Source of the DNA: Lepidurus packardi | Lineage: Eukaryota > Arthropoda > Branchiopoda > Notostraca > Triopsidae | Direction of reading: 5' to 3' | NCBI GenBank assembly: GCA_023053545.1 | Contig: JAKZAN010000002.1 | Coordinates: 3,580,375 to 3,644,374, forward strand | DNA: 64,000 nt | Part shown: positions 14,256 through 26,051 of the stretch, in pieces | Layout: each line of letters starts with the position of its first letter | Numbering within the stretch: the first letter of the stretch is position 1 | Translations under genes and position numbers: made by a program | Notes under the pieces: generated by a model | Told to the model about the DNA's origin: nothing | The model's database searches: none | What the model saw: the letters and a program-made list of their open reading frames with translations, nothing else

Positions 14256-14260
14256 GGCAT
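14246..14260 (-). promoter_or_regulatory. Four-codon uORF overlapping the Nkx2.1 start codon
   Basis: An ATG five bases upstream of the chosen start, in another frame, opens a four-codon reading frame (ATG CCA TGT CCG TGA) that runs across the main ATG at 14255. The main start is preferred because the protein from it aligns with the conserved Nkx2.1 N-terminus. If transcribed, the tiny overlapping frame could reduce or tune initiation at the main ATG. Confidence 0.5.
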
Positions 14261-16617
14261 GACACCAGCAAGTCGCCTTGCCTTTTTGAAAATTTCGTTT
14301 CCAATAGTTCTTTTTGTAACTTAAAGAACTTTCCTTTAATAACTTGTAGTTCTTTACCAACCTACTACTTATCGTAAACTGGGACTTGTGTTTTAAGAGA
14401 TTTACTCAAGTTTTTCGATAGGAAATTTTCGTTAGGGACTGCGAAACTTTAAAAAGTGCTAAACACCGAAATTTCCAGCCGAAATGGGTGAATGCTGTAG
14501 GGTGCCCCGTTAAGCTCCAGCGGAAACTGTCGAAACTCGGGACAGTGTTAAGGGAGGCATGAGAACAAGGGTATTCGAGAGGCACTTTAGGGTTCTTTTA
14601 ATTGTAATTAATTGCTTCTTGTTCTTTTTGGGTGGAGGACGAAAGAGGTTTGTGGTTGTTTCAGAGTTTGCGGGTGTGTGTGAAAAGTTACTACTGGGTG
14701 ATTTTGTGTAAAAGTTGGCAGCACTCGACTCACTACACTCGACAGTCACCTTCACTTACACATGTTTGACGAGAGGGAAGGCGTCTGACACTTGGAGGAC
14801 CTTTACCCATCGACTTGAACCAAACACTTCTCTCATCTGTATTGCCGGTGCTGCAGGATTCTTGAGCGGAGAGCGTGTGGAGCTGCAACACACAAGCACA
14901 CAACACTCTCCAAAAAGGTAGAAGAGTTCTTGGCTAGTAAGGAAACTTCGGATCCGCACACATACATACAGAGAGCGAGAGAGAGGGCCACACAGACACA
15001 CACATACACACAATACAAAGGGGGAGGGGAGGGAGGGGGGCGTCGTGCTGCATACCAATGAGGCGGAGTTCCCGCACCTCTTACAAGCCTCTAATTGGTT
15101 CTCTAGCATGAATACGAGACGATGCAAGGGGCTTTGAGATTGCTTTGGCCATCGAACGATAGGTTCTCAGCGTATTAAGGGGCTGAGCGAGACGCTCCCA
15201 TTGGGTCCTACAGCCAAACGGATGAGTTTGCCTTTCGAAGGGAAGCTTCATAGCGCCTGCGACGTGGAACCACCCCAAACTTCTCTTGCTTGGACCATGA
15301 CGCAGCCTGCTGGAGTTGCTTCATCTTTTTTTGTACGTTTGTTTTATTAGGGATTCTTAGCTGAGTCCAGGGGGCTTCCTGTGCACGAAGAAATGGGTCC
15401 GAAATTGGATCGTTACAGTTAAAGTGAATCGAAATTTGTCCTTCGGCAAATGAGTTCCTATTAGCTACAATGATTTTCTCTATTTTTCTCATTATTAGGT
15501 GAACAAATTTGGTGGTATTAGGTGGTGCTTACAATTTAGTAATATTTCTGCGATGGAATATCCCCTTTTAAAGATCAAATGAGAAAACCGATCCTAGTTC
15601 ATGAACTGAAACGAAATCGGGGTGATTATAAAAGGAATTACTTGCTAGTTCACTTAAGTGTATACTTCCACTGTACTTATTTGTGTTTAAGGTAGTGAGG
15701 GTTTGGAAAGGATTGTTTAAAACATTCGAAGTCTATCACGAGAAAGAAAACGACTCTTCTTACACCGCAAAAGTGTATGTAATTTCTACTCTGTTAACGT
15801 TCAACTGTACCTTTATTCCAGTAGAAATGGTAGAATTAGTAGAACTTTTTATTTTATGGTGTACCGGTTTGGTGTGCATGTTCACGTTCTTCTGTTTTTG
15901 CCTATACTTATGTGAAGTTTTCTTCTTTATTTGTTTTATTGAAAACTTGGAACATCATTGCAATAGTTGTTAATTTATTCTAGTTTTTAGATAATATAAT
16001 CAACTGATTCACTAATAGAAATAGAAAAAAACAATTTGAAAACATTTTAAGTAGAAAGAACAACGATTAGCAAAATGGATCCATTTTAATTACGCGCGCT
16101 TTTATCATTTTTCACTATTGTTTCTAGATGGCGATACTTTACGAGAAGAAAATTCATATTCGCCGCTGGGCTGTTGACGTGGTGATGCGATCCCTCCTGC
16201 TGTCTGTACACCTGTGCCGCAATGAATCGTTCAACTGTTTTTGCTGCTTTTAAATTAGGGTAATTTCTCGGATTAGATGCGATTCGTTAGCTGATTAGTT
16301 ACGGCCGTTTTTCAGTTGAAAAAGCTTTCTTCCATGACCAACAGCTGTACCTCACATTCCAGCTAAACATCTTTTCAGTAAACGGATCGTTTTAGTTTCT
16401 TAACTTCAAGTTCAACCAGCATTAGAATCCACATATATAATCACGAGTCAGGTATTTTATTTAGCTTTGAATTATACACATTACAACTGATGCTTAATGT
16501 TAATTACTTGTGTGTCTAAATTAATTAGAACACGCTGTGTTTAATAATACCAGTCCACCAACTTGAATTGAAGCCGGCAGAACCAGAAACAGTTACCATC
16601 TCCGGTTAAAAATAAGT
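14256..16617. other. Shared upstream region of Nkx2.1 and the GALNT7-like gene
   Basis: The two genes are divergent, so this 2.4 kb must contain both 5' UTRs and promoters. I see no coding exon. It has a GA/CA-rich low-complexity patch near 14965-15012 (GAGAGCGAGAGAGAG then CA repeats), a G-rich run near 15018-15040, and AT-rich DNA from 15.5 to 16.6 kb. I cannot place transcription starts from sequence alone. Confidence 0.5.
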
Positions 16618-18947
16618 ATGAACGTCATCCAGTTGAGGCGGTCGAGACTCCTGAAGTTACTAGCGGTCTGCGCAGTGTTATTGTTATGTTTTTCGTTATT
16701 CTCCTGGGCTAAAGGAGGAGTAGGACACTCACGCAACGAATTACCCCACAAAGCCAAAGTAAAATCACCTTGCCATTCATAGTGCTGGCTATAGAAAAGT
16801 TATAATCCCATTTTTATTTACAGAAAATCGCTCGGACTGGCGGGAAACCTGTATTCCATGACGGAAAGTTGGGAAACTTTGAGCCAAGGGACAAAGAAAA
16901 GCGGACAGGACCTGGTGAAGGTGGGCATGCCCATTATTTGCGATCTGAACAGAAAAACGAGGCCTCCCAACTAATGTCTGAGTATGGGATCAATATGGTT
17001 TGCTCAGACGAGATTAGCATGGATCGTAACATCCCAGATACTCGAATGGAAGAGTAAATAATCGATAATTCCACTTGTTCAAGTCGCTAAGCCTTTCAAT
17101 CTTAGGTGTAAATACTGGGATTATCCTGAAGAACTGCCTAAAACGTCTGTAGTCATCGTTTTCCACAACGAAGGCTGGTCCACGTTGCTGAGAACAGTCC
17201 ACAGCGTTATTGACCGCTCGCCACCCCAGTTTTTGGAAGAAGTTCTTCTCGTAGACGATTTTAGTGATAAAGGTAAACTTCGGGGAAGCTATAAACTCGT
17301 AAACAAGAGGAAATTAACTGATGAATGTTTTTTTTTGGTGTATTTAGCCAACTTGAAACGTCCATTGGAAGATTATATCAAACGCTTTCGTGGCAAAGTG
17401 CGCCTAATTCGCAACGCAGAGCGCCAAGGCTTGATTCGTACAAGAACTTACGGCGCAGAACAGTCACGTGGAGAAGTTGTCTTGTTTTTGGATGCTCATT
17501 GTGAAGTAGGAGACAATTGGTTGCCTCCGCTTTTGGCTCCCATCGCTGCTGACAGGTTTTCATCATTATTTTTTGACAGAAAAGCCAATTCTATTCTTTT
17601 TTTCATGGTGTACTTTCATAGAACGACCATGACAGTCCCAGTAATTGATGGAATTAACCACGAGAATTTCGAATACCGACCAGTTTATCAAGGCGATACT
17701 CATTTCCGGGGTATTTTTGAGTGGGGAATGTTATACAAGGAAACTGAGTTGCCTCAAAAGGAAGCACTGAGTCGAGCACACAATAGCGAACCTTACAAGT
17801 ACGTATATTACCGTTTTCATGTATTTATGATTAATTCTTCTATTTATTTCTCTTTCTCCAGAGCTCCCACCCACGCAGGAGGTCTTTTCGCCATTGACCG
17901 CGAGTATTTCCTAGAAGTAGGGGCGTATGATCCTGGTCTGCTAGTCTGGGGAGGTGAAAACTTCGAATTATCGTTCAAAGTAAAATGAAATTATGGAAGA
18001 ATTTTAGAAAGTCATTAGACGAATTTCTTTTATTTCTTAGATTTGGCAATGTGGTGGCAGTATTTTGTGGGTTCCTTGCTCTCGTGTAGGACATATTTAT
18101 CGAGGTTTCATGCCATACACCTTTGGCAAACTAGCGGAGAAGAAAAAGGGGCCTCTTATTACTATCGTAAGTTGTTTTTAATTGTAATTAATTCGAAATG
18201 GAATCTAATAATGATTGTTCGATGTTTAGAACTATAAGCGAGTGATTGAAGTGTGGTTTGATGATAAATATAAGGAGTTTTTCTACACGAGAGAACCGAT
18301 GGCTCGCTTTTTGGATGCCGGCAATATTACTACGCAATTGGCTCTTAAAAGTCGGTTGGAATGTAAGAGTTTTCAGTGGTTTATGGACAATATTGCTTTC
18401 GACGTACTGGACAAATACCCAGAATTGCCTCCTAATCTTCACTGGGGTGAATTAAAAAACTCCGCAGCTTCGCAGTGTCTGGATACCATGGGCCATGGTC
18501 CTCCCAGCCTTATGGGCATTTCCCACTGCCATGGTTTTGGAAATAACCAAGTAATTTCTCTACAATACTCGCTTAAATAAAGTTTCTGAAAGATTAATAT
18601 TTTTTGTATTTATTTTAGTTGATGCGGTTAAACTCAGAAGGGCAATTAGGCGTGGGAGAACGTTGTGTAAATGCAGATAACCAAGGCGTTAAGCTGGTGG
18701 TGTGTAGATTAGGCACTGTGGATGGGCCTTGGCAGTATGATGAGGTAAAACTATTCTTAAGATCTATCTTTTGACTATTAGGTTTGTATTTATTTATTTT
18801 TTTCAGACGAGCAAGACGTTATTGCACAAAGTATTGAGACGGTGTATGGCTGTTCATCCACAAACGAATCAATTGACATTACTGCCGTGCGATCCGGGAA
18901 ATAATTATCACAAATGGGAATTCCGAGCCTTGCAACCGAAATGGTAA
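16618..18947 (+). CDS. Galnt7: Polypeptide N-acetylgalactosaminyltransferase, GALNT7 type (ten exons)
   Basis: Transfers GalNAc from UDP-GalNAc to Ser/Thr, and in the GALNT7 class prefers already GalNAc-modified glycopeptides, in the Golgi. Exons: 16618-16758, 16824-17053, 17106-17272, 17348-17555, 17622-17798, 17862-17979, 18041-18166, 18230-18550, 18619-18744, 18807-18947; all junctions keep frame and give 537 residues. Residues about 10-29 form the signal-anchor of a type II membrane protein. The GT-A domain carries [17 protein letters not shown], the metal-binding DAHCE (D181, H183) and the [11 protein letters not shown] motif (290-300). GALNT7 affinity is read from the stretch [12 protein letters not shown] before the catalytic domain and from [11 protein letters not shown]-terminal ricin-type lectin domain (about 430-537) retains CLD, PWQYD and HKWEF motifs. 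It is shorter than vertebrate GALNT7, mostly in the stem. The ATG at 16618 is chosen because it gives the membrane anchor. Confidence 0.95.
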
Positions 18948-20349
18948 CAGCATAAATGATGCTTCACGAGGAACACATTCCATGGAACAAGCATATCAAA
19001 TCGACTTTTGTAATTGTCCATTACCATTTCTGCAAGACGAAAAAGCGTCACAATTTAAGGTTCATAAGGCTAAAAAGGGTCAAAGGAGTTTGTTCGAATA
19101 TATTTATAGCTTTTATGTTTTAAGTCTAAAGGGGGAAATTACTATCATTGTTGGGGTTGTCGCTTGCTCTTCCAATCTTCCAGTGTTTCAAAAATCCACT
19201 ACTTGTGATGTAACTACTAATTTGGGTGGGGTTTTTTCGTGCCTTATTTTGAAGCTTGCCAGCCCGTATTGGTAAAATAGACAGCGAAGGCGTTACGTTG
19301 TATCGAATTATCCGTAGTTTGTTGACTAGATATATTTGTTACTGATTTTTCGGTTGGCATATGCCTTTAGCGCAAGCAACCCTGACATCCTGTACGGTCG
19401 TTTTATACGAGCAATGTGAATTTCAGATGGAACTAGATTTGGCACACTCGCTGTATATAATTGGTACTTTTGGACGAAAAATCCGACACTGTCTTAAACC
19501 GTGGGGAGAGGGTTGCTTTTAGATAAGTTTTTTTATCTTATAATTGGTTGTCTATAACAGTGTTTCCAACCTACTTGGATACACGGAACGGTTACTAAGG
19601 AAAAAAAAATTATGCGGCCCGGTGGGGGGTGTTCAGTATGTATCCTATACAGGCGTAATCCACTTGCGCACCCGCCGCTACCCTGTTCCAGCAGGGTGCG
19701 CGACACAGTACAGGGTCGCGTCCCAGAATATCTAGCAAGTGATTTCTGTAAAAGGGGGCGCTCAAAGCAGATGCTCCGTATAAAATAAACGGAATAGTAA
19801 AGGTCGCCAAGCGCAACACAAGTTGCGCAGGATAAGAAGAATGGGTTCTTCCTCAATGTCAATTAAGGAGCTCATTAGTATTTGGGTGTGTGTGTAGATT
19901 ATACAAAATAAACTAACGTGTGGCAGTATTTACCAGTTGTCTATAGTCTATATAGCAGGATAAACCACAGGGCGCAAATGGCAAAAGAAAATCATCGAGA
20001 AAAGACGAGAATAGGATTTTGGGTTTTATATATTGCATCTTGGCAATCGCATAAGCTCCAACCCACCCAAAAGAGAACATAAACCGACCTGTGAGCGTTG
20101 AGAGCAACAAAATTAAGTAATTAAAATATTCTTTAAATACATTTTATATTGCTTTCTTATTGGCGGGTTGTAAGGTGGGTTGGTAGGGGTATATTTTCTA
20201 AAAATAGAAGATTGGGAACAATTAGATAAGTAAATGTAAGAATGTAATACACAAATGTTATCAAATTTCTCAAAACTGATGTTCTCAACTTTCTCTGTCT
20301 GGTGTTCGCAGTAATAACCCACTAATTGCGCGATAATAAGATTCTGTAT
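18948..20349. other. Intergenic DNA between GALNT7 and the palindrome
   Basis: This 1.4 kb contains the 3' UTR of the transferase gene and no further gene I can support. AATAAA hexamers occur at 19784-19789 and 19907-19912, both far from the stop codon. A short possible hAT-derived fragment (19558-19938) is listed separately. From 20.1 kb the DNA is AT-rich until the palindrome tip. Confidence 0.55.
19558..19938. mobile_element. Possible short non-autonomous hAT remnant
   Basis: The left end begins CAGTGTTTCCAACC, a common terminal sequence of hAT elements. It is preceded by GTCTATAA (19550-19557), and a near copy GTCTATAG lies at 19939-19946, compatible with an 8-bp target duplication with one change. 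The right end does not show the expected inverted copy of the left terminus, so the call is weak. Confidence 0.25.
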
Positions 20350-20446
20350 TAAAGACAGCGCGCTCAATCAAAGCCGTTGGGTAGAATTCACGCCAGTAAG
20401 GAATCTTAATCCGCAAACTTGCGAAAAAATTCGTGAACTCGTCCAT
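20285..20446 (-). other. Outward-facing 53-codon ORF at the left palindrome tip
   Basis: On the minus strand an ATG-initiated frame begins MDEFTNFFASLRIKIPYWRE and runs outward past the palindrome boundary to a stop at 20285-20287. The mirror position at the right tip (44744) has the same start codon and a near-identical peptide for about 30 codons. I do not recognise a family. It could be a short coding remnant trapped at the ends of the duplicated unit, or a chance frame. Confidence 0.3.
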
Positions 20447-21259
20447 GTTAATCGTTAGTTTATGTTAAAGGTATAATAGTTGGGCTACAAAGCTTAACCC
20501 ACTCTTGCCAACCACACAGGAGCCGATTGAAACGAAATGAAAGTATCTGGGTTATGCTGGCTAATTTTTATAGGCCTGTTGCTGTAAAGCTAAACCTAAG
20601 ATACATTTGTTTTGACAATTCCATCGAATTTGAATTGTGCGCGTTACTGGAACGGCCGCAAGCTTTGTCCAACTTGCAGCCTCAGTCGCGCTCGCAAAGT
20701 AGAACAAGCTACATGTTCAGACAGAAACTATTGTTATCAGGCCCGTACCCAAGGGGGGGGGGGTCGGGGGGTTTAAACCCCCCCGAAATGTTTCCGCAAA
20801 TGAAAAATATACGTTTTTCTAGCATATGGTACTTGAGAAGTTTATTTCGAATGGAGCTTTGGTTTTGTTTGACTGTTTTGAAGCTCGAACAACGCGATAA
20901 CTTTTCTCCTTTTTCGTATCCCCCTTTGCCCTTTCCTTACCGGAAAGCTGTGCAAAGGAAGGCGAGCTGGAGAAACCTTCATATGTTCTTTTTGCGTTGC
21001 GTTCGTTCGGGCCTTCGCTGTTTCTCCCCCACAAGTAACATTTTTGTAACTTTTTCTTTCCCCCGTGTTATCCCCTTCCTGTCTTGCAGAAAGGAGTGGA
21101 AAGGAAAACACGGGAGTTTTTAAACGTGGTCGAAGTCAAGCTAGCTCAGTTTCATATCTGAGACTTCCCAGACAACAAGCTTAGCGTGTTAGGTCGTATT
21201 CGCTAGTTTCTCGGTTCGTTACCTCAGTTTAGGTCTGTGATCATTTCACAGGTTGAGTT

Positions 21260-23770
21260 ATGAAGCGCAAAGTAGACATCAAATCTTACTTCCTACCCAA
21301 GGCAGTAAAGGTGGAAAATTCTGTAACACCTGGACCTGGGTGTTCAACTACTCGAGAGGACTTGGCAGCTACCCAGCAAGAGGCCACAGGCGATTCCAAT
21401 GGATCGCAACCAGGTACTTCTCTGCTGCCCGCAGAGAATAATATTAGTGTTTCACCTATTTCTTTCGTGTCCATAGAGACTTTGCTAGCAAATACTTCTG
21501 AAGAAGTAAAAAAGCAGGATTGCACGTCAGGTAGCTCGTCCACTTCTCGGGTTTCCGCTTTTCCAAACGACATAGGAAAATTTGTTAGCATGTCCTCTGA
21601 GCTAGACTCCACTATGAAACTTAACTTACTTAAATCTCCATGGGTACCTGATTTTTCTTACCGTTTCCCCGTTACGGGACCAAGAAACCTAAAATTTGAA
21701 ATTGCCTGGCTTAGCCGTTTCTCGTGGCTTTCCTATTCTCCGTCTGAAGACGGAGCATTCTGTAGGCCCTGTGTGTTCTTCGCGGCAGAAACAGGGGGTA
21801 AGGGTTCGCATCAGAAACTGTCTCTATTTGTTTCTAAGCCTTTTAATAATTGGAAAAAAGCGCTCGGAGAATTCAAACGCCATAGTGAAGCGCAGTTTCA
21901 TCGAGATTCTATGGTTTGCGCAGAAAACTTTGTTTATGTTTGCGAAAACCGTCAGGGTAGTATTATCGAGCAGCTGGACACAGCTAGGAGAACACAAGTC
22001 CAAGAAAACCGACAAAGGCTAAAACCTATTGTCGAGACGATTATTTTCTGTGGACGGCAACAACTTGCCCTTCGAGGCTCGAACGATTCCGGTCCTATTT
22101 TGATTGACGAGCCGGAACCTCTTATTAATGACGGCAATTTCCGCGCTCTCCTCAGAATGCGCTCTAAAAACGGCGACGAAATTCTTAAGGAACACCTCCG
22201 TTCTGCTTCTGCAAACGCTATGTATATTTCACCGAGAATCCAGAACGGGTTAATAGCGGTGTGCGGAGAGTTGATCCAGCAGGCTATGGTCAGGAACATT
22301 AGCGCAAGCCCTTGCTTCTCTATTCTCGCTGACGAAACAGCGGACATTTCTAACATTGAACAGCTTTCAATTTGTGTTCGTTACTTAGCAAGTGGCAATC
22401 TGCAAGTGGATTTTCTAGGCTTTGTTCACGTTGATGACTTAACAGGGCAGGGTCTTGCTAATACTATCCTCCAGTACTTAGAAAATCTCGGATTAGAAAT
22501 GCATAAGCTTGTCGGACAGGGCTACGATGGGGCTGCCTCAATGAGTGGCCATCTCAGGGGTGTCCAAGCTATCATACGCGAGAAGTACAAAAAAGCAACT
22601 TATCTGCACTGCAGTGCACACAGCTTAAATTTAGTTATATCTTCAGCCTGCTCGATCGCAGCTATTAAACAATGCTTTGGAACGTTGTCACTTATCTGTA
22701 ATTTTTTCGGCTCCTCGCCGCTTCGTACTCAAGTCCTGAGACAGAAAATTCAGCAGTTTATGCCCGATAACCGTAAGCAAAGTCTGGTCAACCTTTGTGA
22801 AACCAGGTGGGTGGAGCGCCACGATGCCGTTATCCGCCTTCTCGAGCTTTACGAGCCCGTCCTACGATCCCTCGAATATCTAGAACAAAATGCAAGCAAC
22901 GCCGAGACTTCTGCGAAAGCTGTACAGTTGTTGGATGCTATGCATCAAAGTCAATTCATCGTCACTCTTCATGTCGCTAGAGAACTCTTTTCTCTTACGC
23001 TTCCTCTTTGTAAAGTTCTCCAGTCTACTGACTGTGACTTAGCGGATGCTTGCAAACACGTTGAAACGGTCTTGAGCAGGGTCAAGGAAATGCGACAGAA
23101 TGCAGACACCTTTTTCAGTTCGATCCTTAGCGATTCGAAGAGCTTAGCTGCTAAGTTAGGCATTGAAATGACTCATCCGCGTACAAGAGACAAGTTAAGT
23201 ACAGACAATGACTCAAGCTTAAATGATTTTTACAGAAGAACGGTTTTCATTCCGTTCCTTGATCATTTTATAGGCGAGCTTGAACGACGATTTATTGTTC
23301 ATCAGAGTCTCCTTTCTTCGCTTAGCTCGATAATCCCCTAAAAAATTACAGGAGCAGAAATCGCGCAACTTGATACGAAATCTTTAGAAGATTTGTATGG
23401 TGACATTCTTCCCGAAGCAGATTGCTTAAAGCAAGAGATTGCTCTCTGGCGTTCAAAGTGGGAAAATATTCCACAAGTCGATAGGCCATCTTCTGCATTG
23501 ACTGCACTTCAGGCATGTAATCCGGCATACTTTCCGAATGTTTCTCTTGTGCTTGCAGTTATCGCCACATGGCCGGTTAGTACGGCGACAGCGGAAAGAA
23601 GTTTTTCGAGCCTGAGAAGGCTAAAAACATGGTTGAGAAGCTCAACCGGAGAGGACAGACTAACAGGCCTAGCTCTTCTGTCTGTACACAGAACTGTTCC
23701 TCTCTGTTCTGAAGAAGTTATAAATGTATTTGCAGGGAAGAAAAATCGTCGTTTAGATTTCGTCTTGTAA
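21260..23770 (+). pseudogene. hAT transposase (ZMYM1-like), one in-frame stop
   Basis: A single reading frame of 836 codons broken only by TAA at 23339-23341. The first part has 693 residues (21260-23338) and the same frame resumes through to 23770. Parts in order: basic N-terminus (MKRKVDIKSYFLPK); a TTF-type zinc-binding region with FCRPCVFF and FKRHSEAQFHRDS; a DUF4371-like region (EPLINDGNFRALLRMRS); the RNase H-like catalytic core with ILADETADIS, GYDGAASMSG, LHCSAHSLNLV and CETRWVERHDAV; and the C-terminal hAT dimerisation domain after the stop (STATAERSFSSLRRLKTWLR). Without read-through the protein would lack the dimerisation domain and catalytic glutamate, so the copy is probably inactive. 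A splice that skips the stop is not apparent. Confidence 0.9.
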
Positions 23771-24350
23771 CTTTCTTTTTGAGAATCAACAATAGCTTTT
23801 GCGGATGGCTCTTTTATTTTGACATTCTATTTATAATATGTATTACTTAGTATGGTATTTTAGCATAACAGTACTAGAAGCTTCATATTTCTCGTTAGTA
23901 GTAATTTATGGCAAATAATTATATTGGTAACATTACTTAGTTATCGTTATTAAACTACTTTCATAATTTTCTGCATTTTTTATTTTGTTTATGACAATTT
24001 ATACTATTATTTAAATTTATATGTTTATATTAATATTATGTTTTTGCAAAATAGTGCACTTCATGTTTATAAATGTTACACTCATTAGCAAGTTAATTTT
24101 ATTTAAATTTATTGCCGCTGACGTCGACTCCTCCTAGTGGTGGCGGTGGGAAACACCTCTGCGACACGGGTTAAATACGATGAAACCAACCGGATATTAC
24201 CTCCGTAAGGTGTAACATGAACCAACGTCACAGTGGCAGGCTAAACGTCGACAAAAAAACTCTCGCTAGTTTGAATGTGAAAATTAACTTTATGTGTATA
24301 TAGTTATCGTCTAACTCTCTACATTCTATATGGAAAACTTGATAGATTAA

Positions 24351-25210
24351 AGGGGGAGTAAGGTTTCAAAATGAAAAAATATATGTTATAGAAGAGACCA
24401 AACTACATGTTCTGGCTGAAGAACCCCTATGTCAATTATGCATATTAACCGAGTAATTAATTATTTAGCGGTTTTAGCCCCGCCCCTTTCCGCCAAAATT
24501 CAAATTTTCCTATCCTTATAACATTGGCGGACAGTTGGCCGGAGGCCTAGCGACTTTACCTATGAACGCATTGAAAATCGATCCCGGTTCTCATAGGGAC
24601 CGTACCGTGACCTTTCTTTTGAATGCTTAAGCAGTTTTTTACGCGCTTTGGTTACTTCACAAACTTAATCACAAAAAACCACTTTTTCTTCGCGCCACGA
24701 CGGGAACGTTCCGTTCTGTGGCTCAACGAACGTCAACGCCGCGAGCGTGGAGCTCACAACCTGTGTCAGGATAGCCTGCCGGACTACAGGCCTGACACAG
24801 GTTGTGAGCTCCACGCTCGCGGCGTTGACGTTCGTTGAGCCACAGAACGGAACGTTCCCGTCGTGGCGCGAAGAAAAAGTGGTTTTTTGTGATTAAGTTT
24901 GTGAAGTAACCAAAGCGCGTAAAAAACTGCTTAAGCATTCAAAAGAAAGGTCACGGTACGGTCCCTATGAGAACCGGGATCGATTTTCAATGCGTTCATA
25001 GGTAAAGTCGCTAGGCCTCCGGCCAACTGTCCGCCAATGTTATAAGGATAGGAAAATTTGAATTTTGGCGGAAAGGGGCGGGGCTAAAACCGCTAAATAA
25101 TTAATTACTCGGTTAATATGCATAATTGACATAGGGGTTCTTCAGCCAGAACATGTAGTTTGGTCTCTTCTATAACATATATTTTTTCATTTTGAAACCT
25201 TACTCCCCCT
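24351..25210. mobile_element. Perfect foldback element with 420-bp arms and TTAA duplication
   Basis: Two inverted arms, 24351-24770 and 24791-25210, appear identical at all 420 positions in my base-by-base comparison, separated by a 20-bp spacer (24771-24790). TTAA lies directly outside each end (24347-24350 and 25211-25214). TTAA target duplications are typical of piggyBac and Kolobok superfamilies; the ends (AGGGGGAGTAAGG) do not settle which. It encodes no transposase. The mirrored 71-codon frames on the two strands are a consequence of the palindrome and not genes. Complete arm identity implies recent formation, ongoing arm conversion, or an assembly effect. Confidence 0.9.
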
Positions 25211-26027
25211 TTAAGATGGTATACGAAAAAATAGGATTTCAAGTTCTCGGGTTAAAACCCCCCCCGAAAACAAATCCTGGGTACGGGCCTGACTGTTATG
25301 CATAACTTTATATATAGAATAGTTGTGTTTTTAGCCTAATTTACGTAACTTAGTCTGTTTGCAATTACGAACAACATTCCTGTTAATTTATAAGCATTCG
25401 TTCAGCTTCATTTGCGGATTTTGGGCGTGTTTTCAGTGCGAAGTTTCATTCAAACATTTGGGCGTGTAGGCCTTTTTTAACGTCTAAAACTTACGATTTT
25501 GTGAAATTTGGGCTCGACAAGCCCAAAAAGATGACGCTGTGTTATTCTTTTTCACTGTTTGGTTGCTCCAGTCGGTAATTATTATTTTAATTTTTTAGGA
25601 GAGACATCCTTATTTCTTCGCCTGTTATTCAAATGAAGCTGAGTGAAAACATAGCATTCCACGTGGGAGAGTTATGTGTGAGATTAAGGATTGATATTTT
25701 GAAATGTATTTAACAGGTTAATTTAATGCAATAGATCAATAATAATAAAATGAATAAAATAGGTCCGTCCTCTTTACGTCGCAGCTCTCGTTCTTATGAC
25801 GTTCTTATGAATTCGGCTTATTAGTTATTTATACATGTAAACGAATGTGTATATGTCTCCATTCATACATCGTCGTAAGCAATTGTAAGCTTTTTTGCTT
25901 AATCCCCAAGTGTGGCTAGGAGACGTGGACTTTCCATAATTTTCGTTCCTATCCATTTGTTGTGTACAGTTACTTGTTATTTGTACAGTTATTAGTTGTG
26001 TACATTTATTCGTTGCCATTTTCTTTA

Positions 26028-26051
26028 TTTTTTTTTTTTTTTTTTTTTTTT
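26028..26051. repeat. T24 homopolymer in a left-arm-only insert
   Basis: A run of 24 T ends a stretch of about 220 bp present only in the left arm (25846-26051). The right arm joins the flanking sequences directly. The run is at the end of the insert on the plus strand, which is the wrong polarity for a simple poly-A-tailed SINE in either orientation. Confidence 0.7.

Larger units (their letters stand above)
20738..25291 (+). mobile_element. hAT transposon inserted in the left arm
   Basis: The element starts CAGGCCCGTACCC and ends in its inverted copy GGGTACGGGCCTG. It is flanked by ATTGTTAT (20730-20737) and ACTGTTAT (25292-25299), an 8-bp hAT-type target duplication with one difference. 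Removing it restores the sequence of the right arm across the site. Just inside the termini are G-run and C-run blocks joined by TTTAAA-like sequence. It carries a transposase frame (21260-23770) and, in its 3' non-coding part, a separate 860-bp foldback insertion (24351-25210). Plus-strand DNA from 20.8 to 21.2 kb is the 5' leader of the transposase. Confidence 0.93.

Noticed and set aside
24623-24938. Two near-identical 71-codon proteins on opposite strands
   Set aside because: They are the same DNA read from both perfect arms of the foldback and have no codon evidence of their own.
25846-26051. SINE insertion ending in a T24 run
   Set aside because: The homopolymer is on the wrong end for a poly-A tail in either orientation and no Pol III boxes or target duplication were found.
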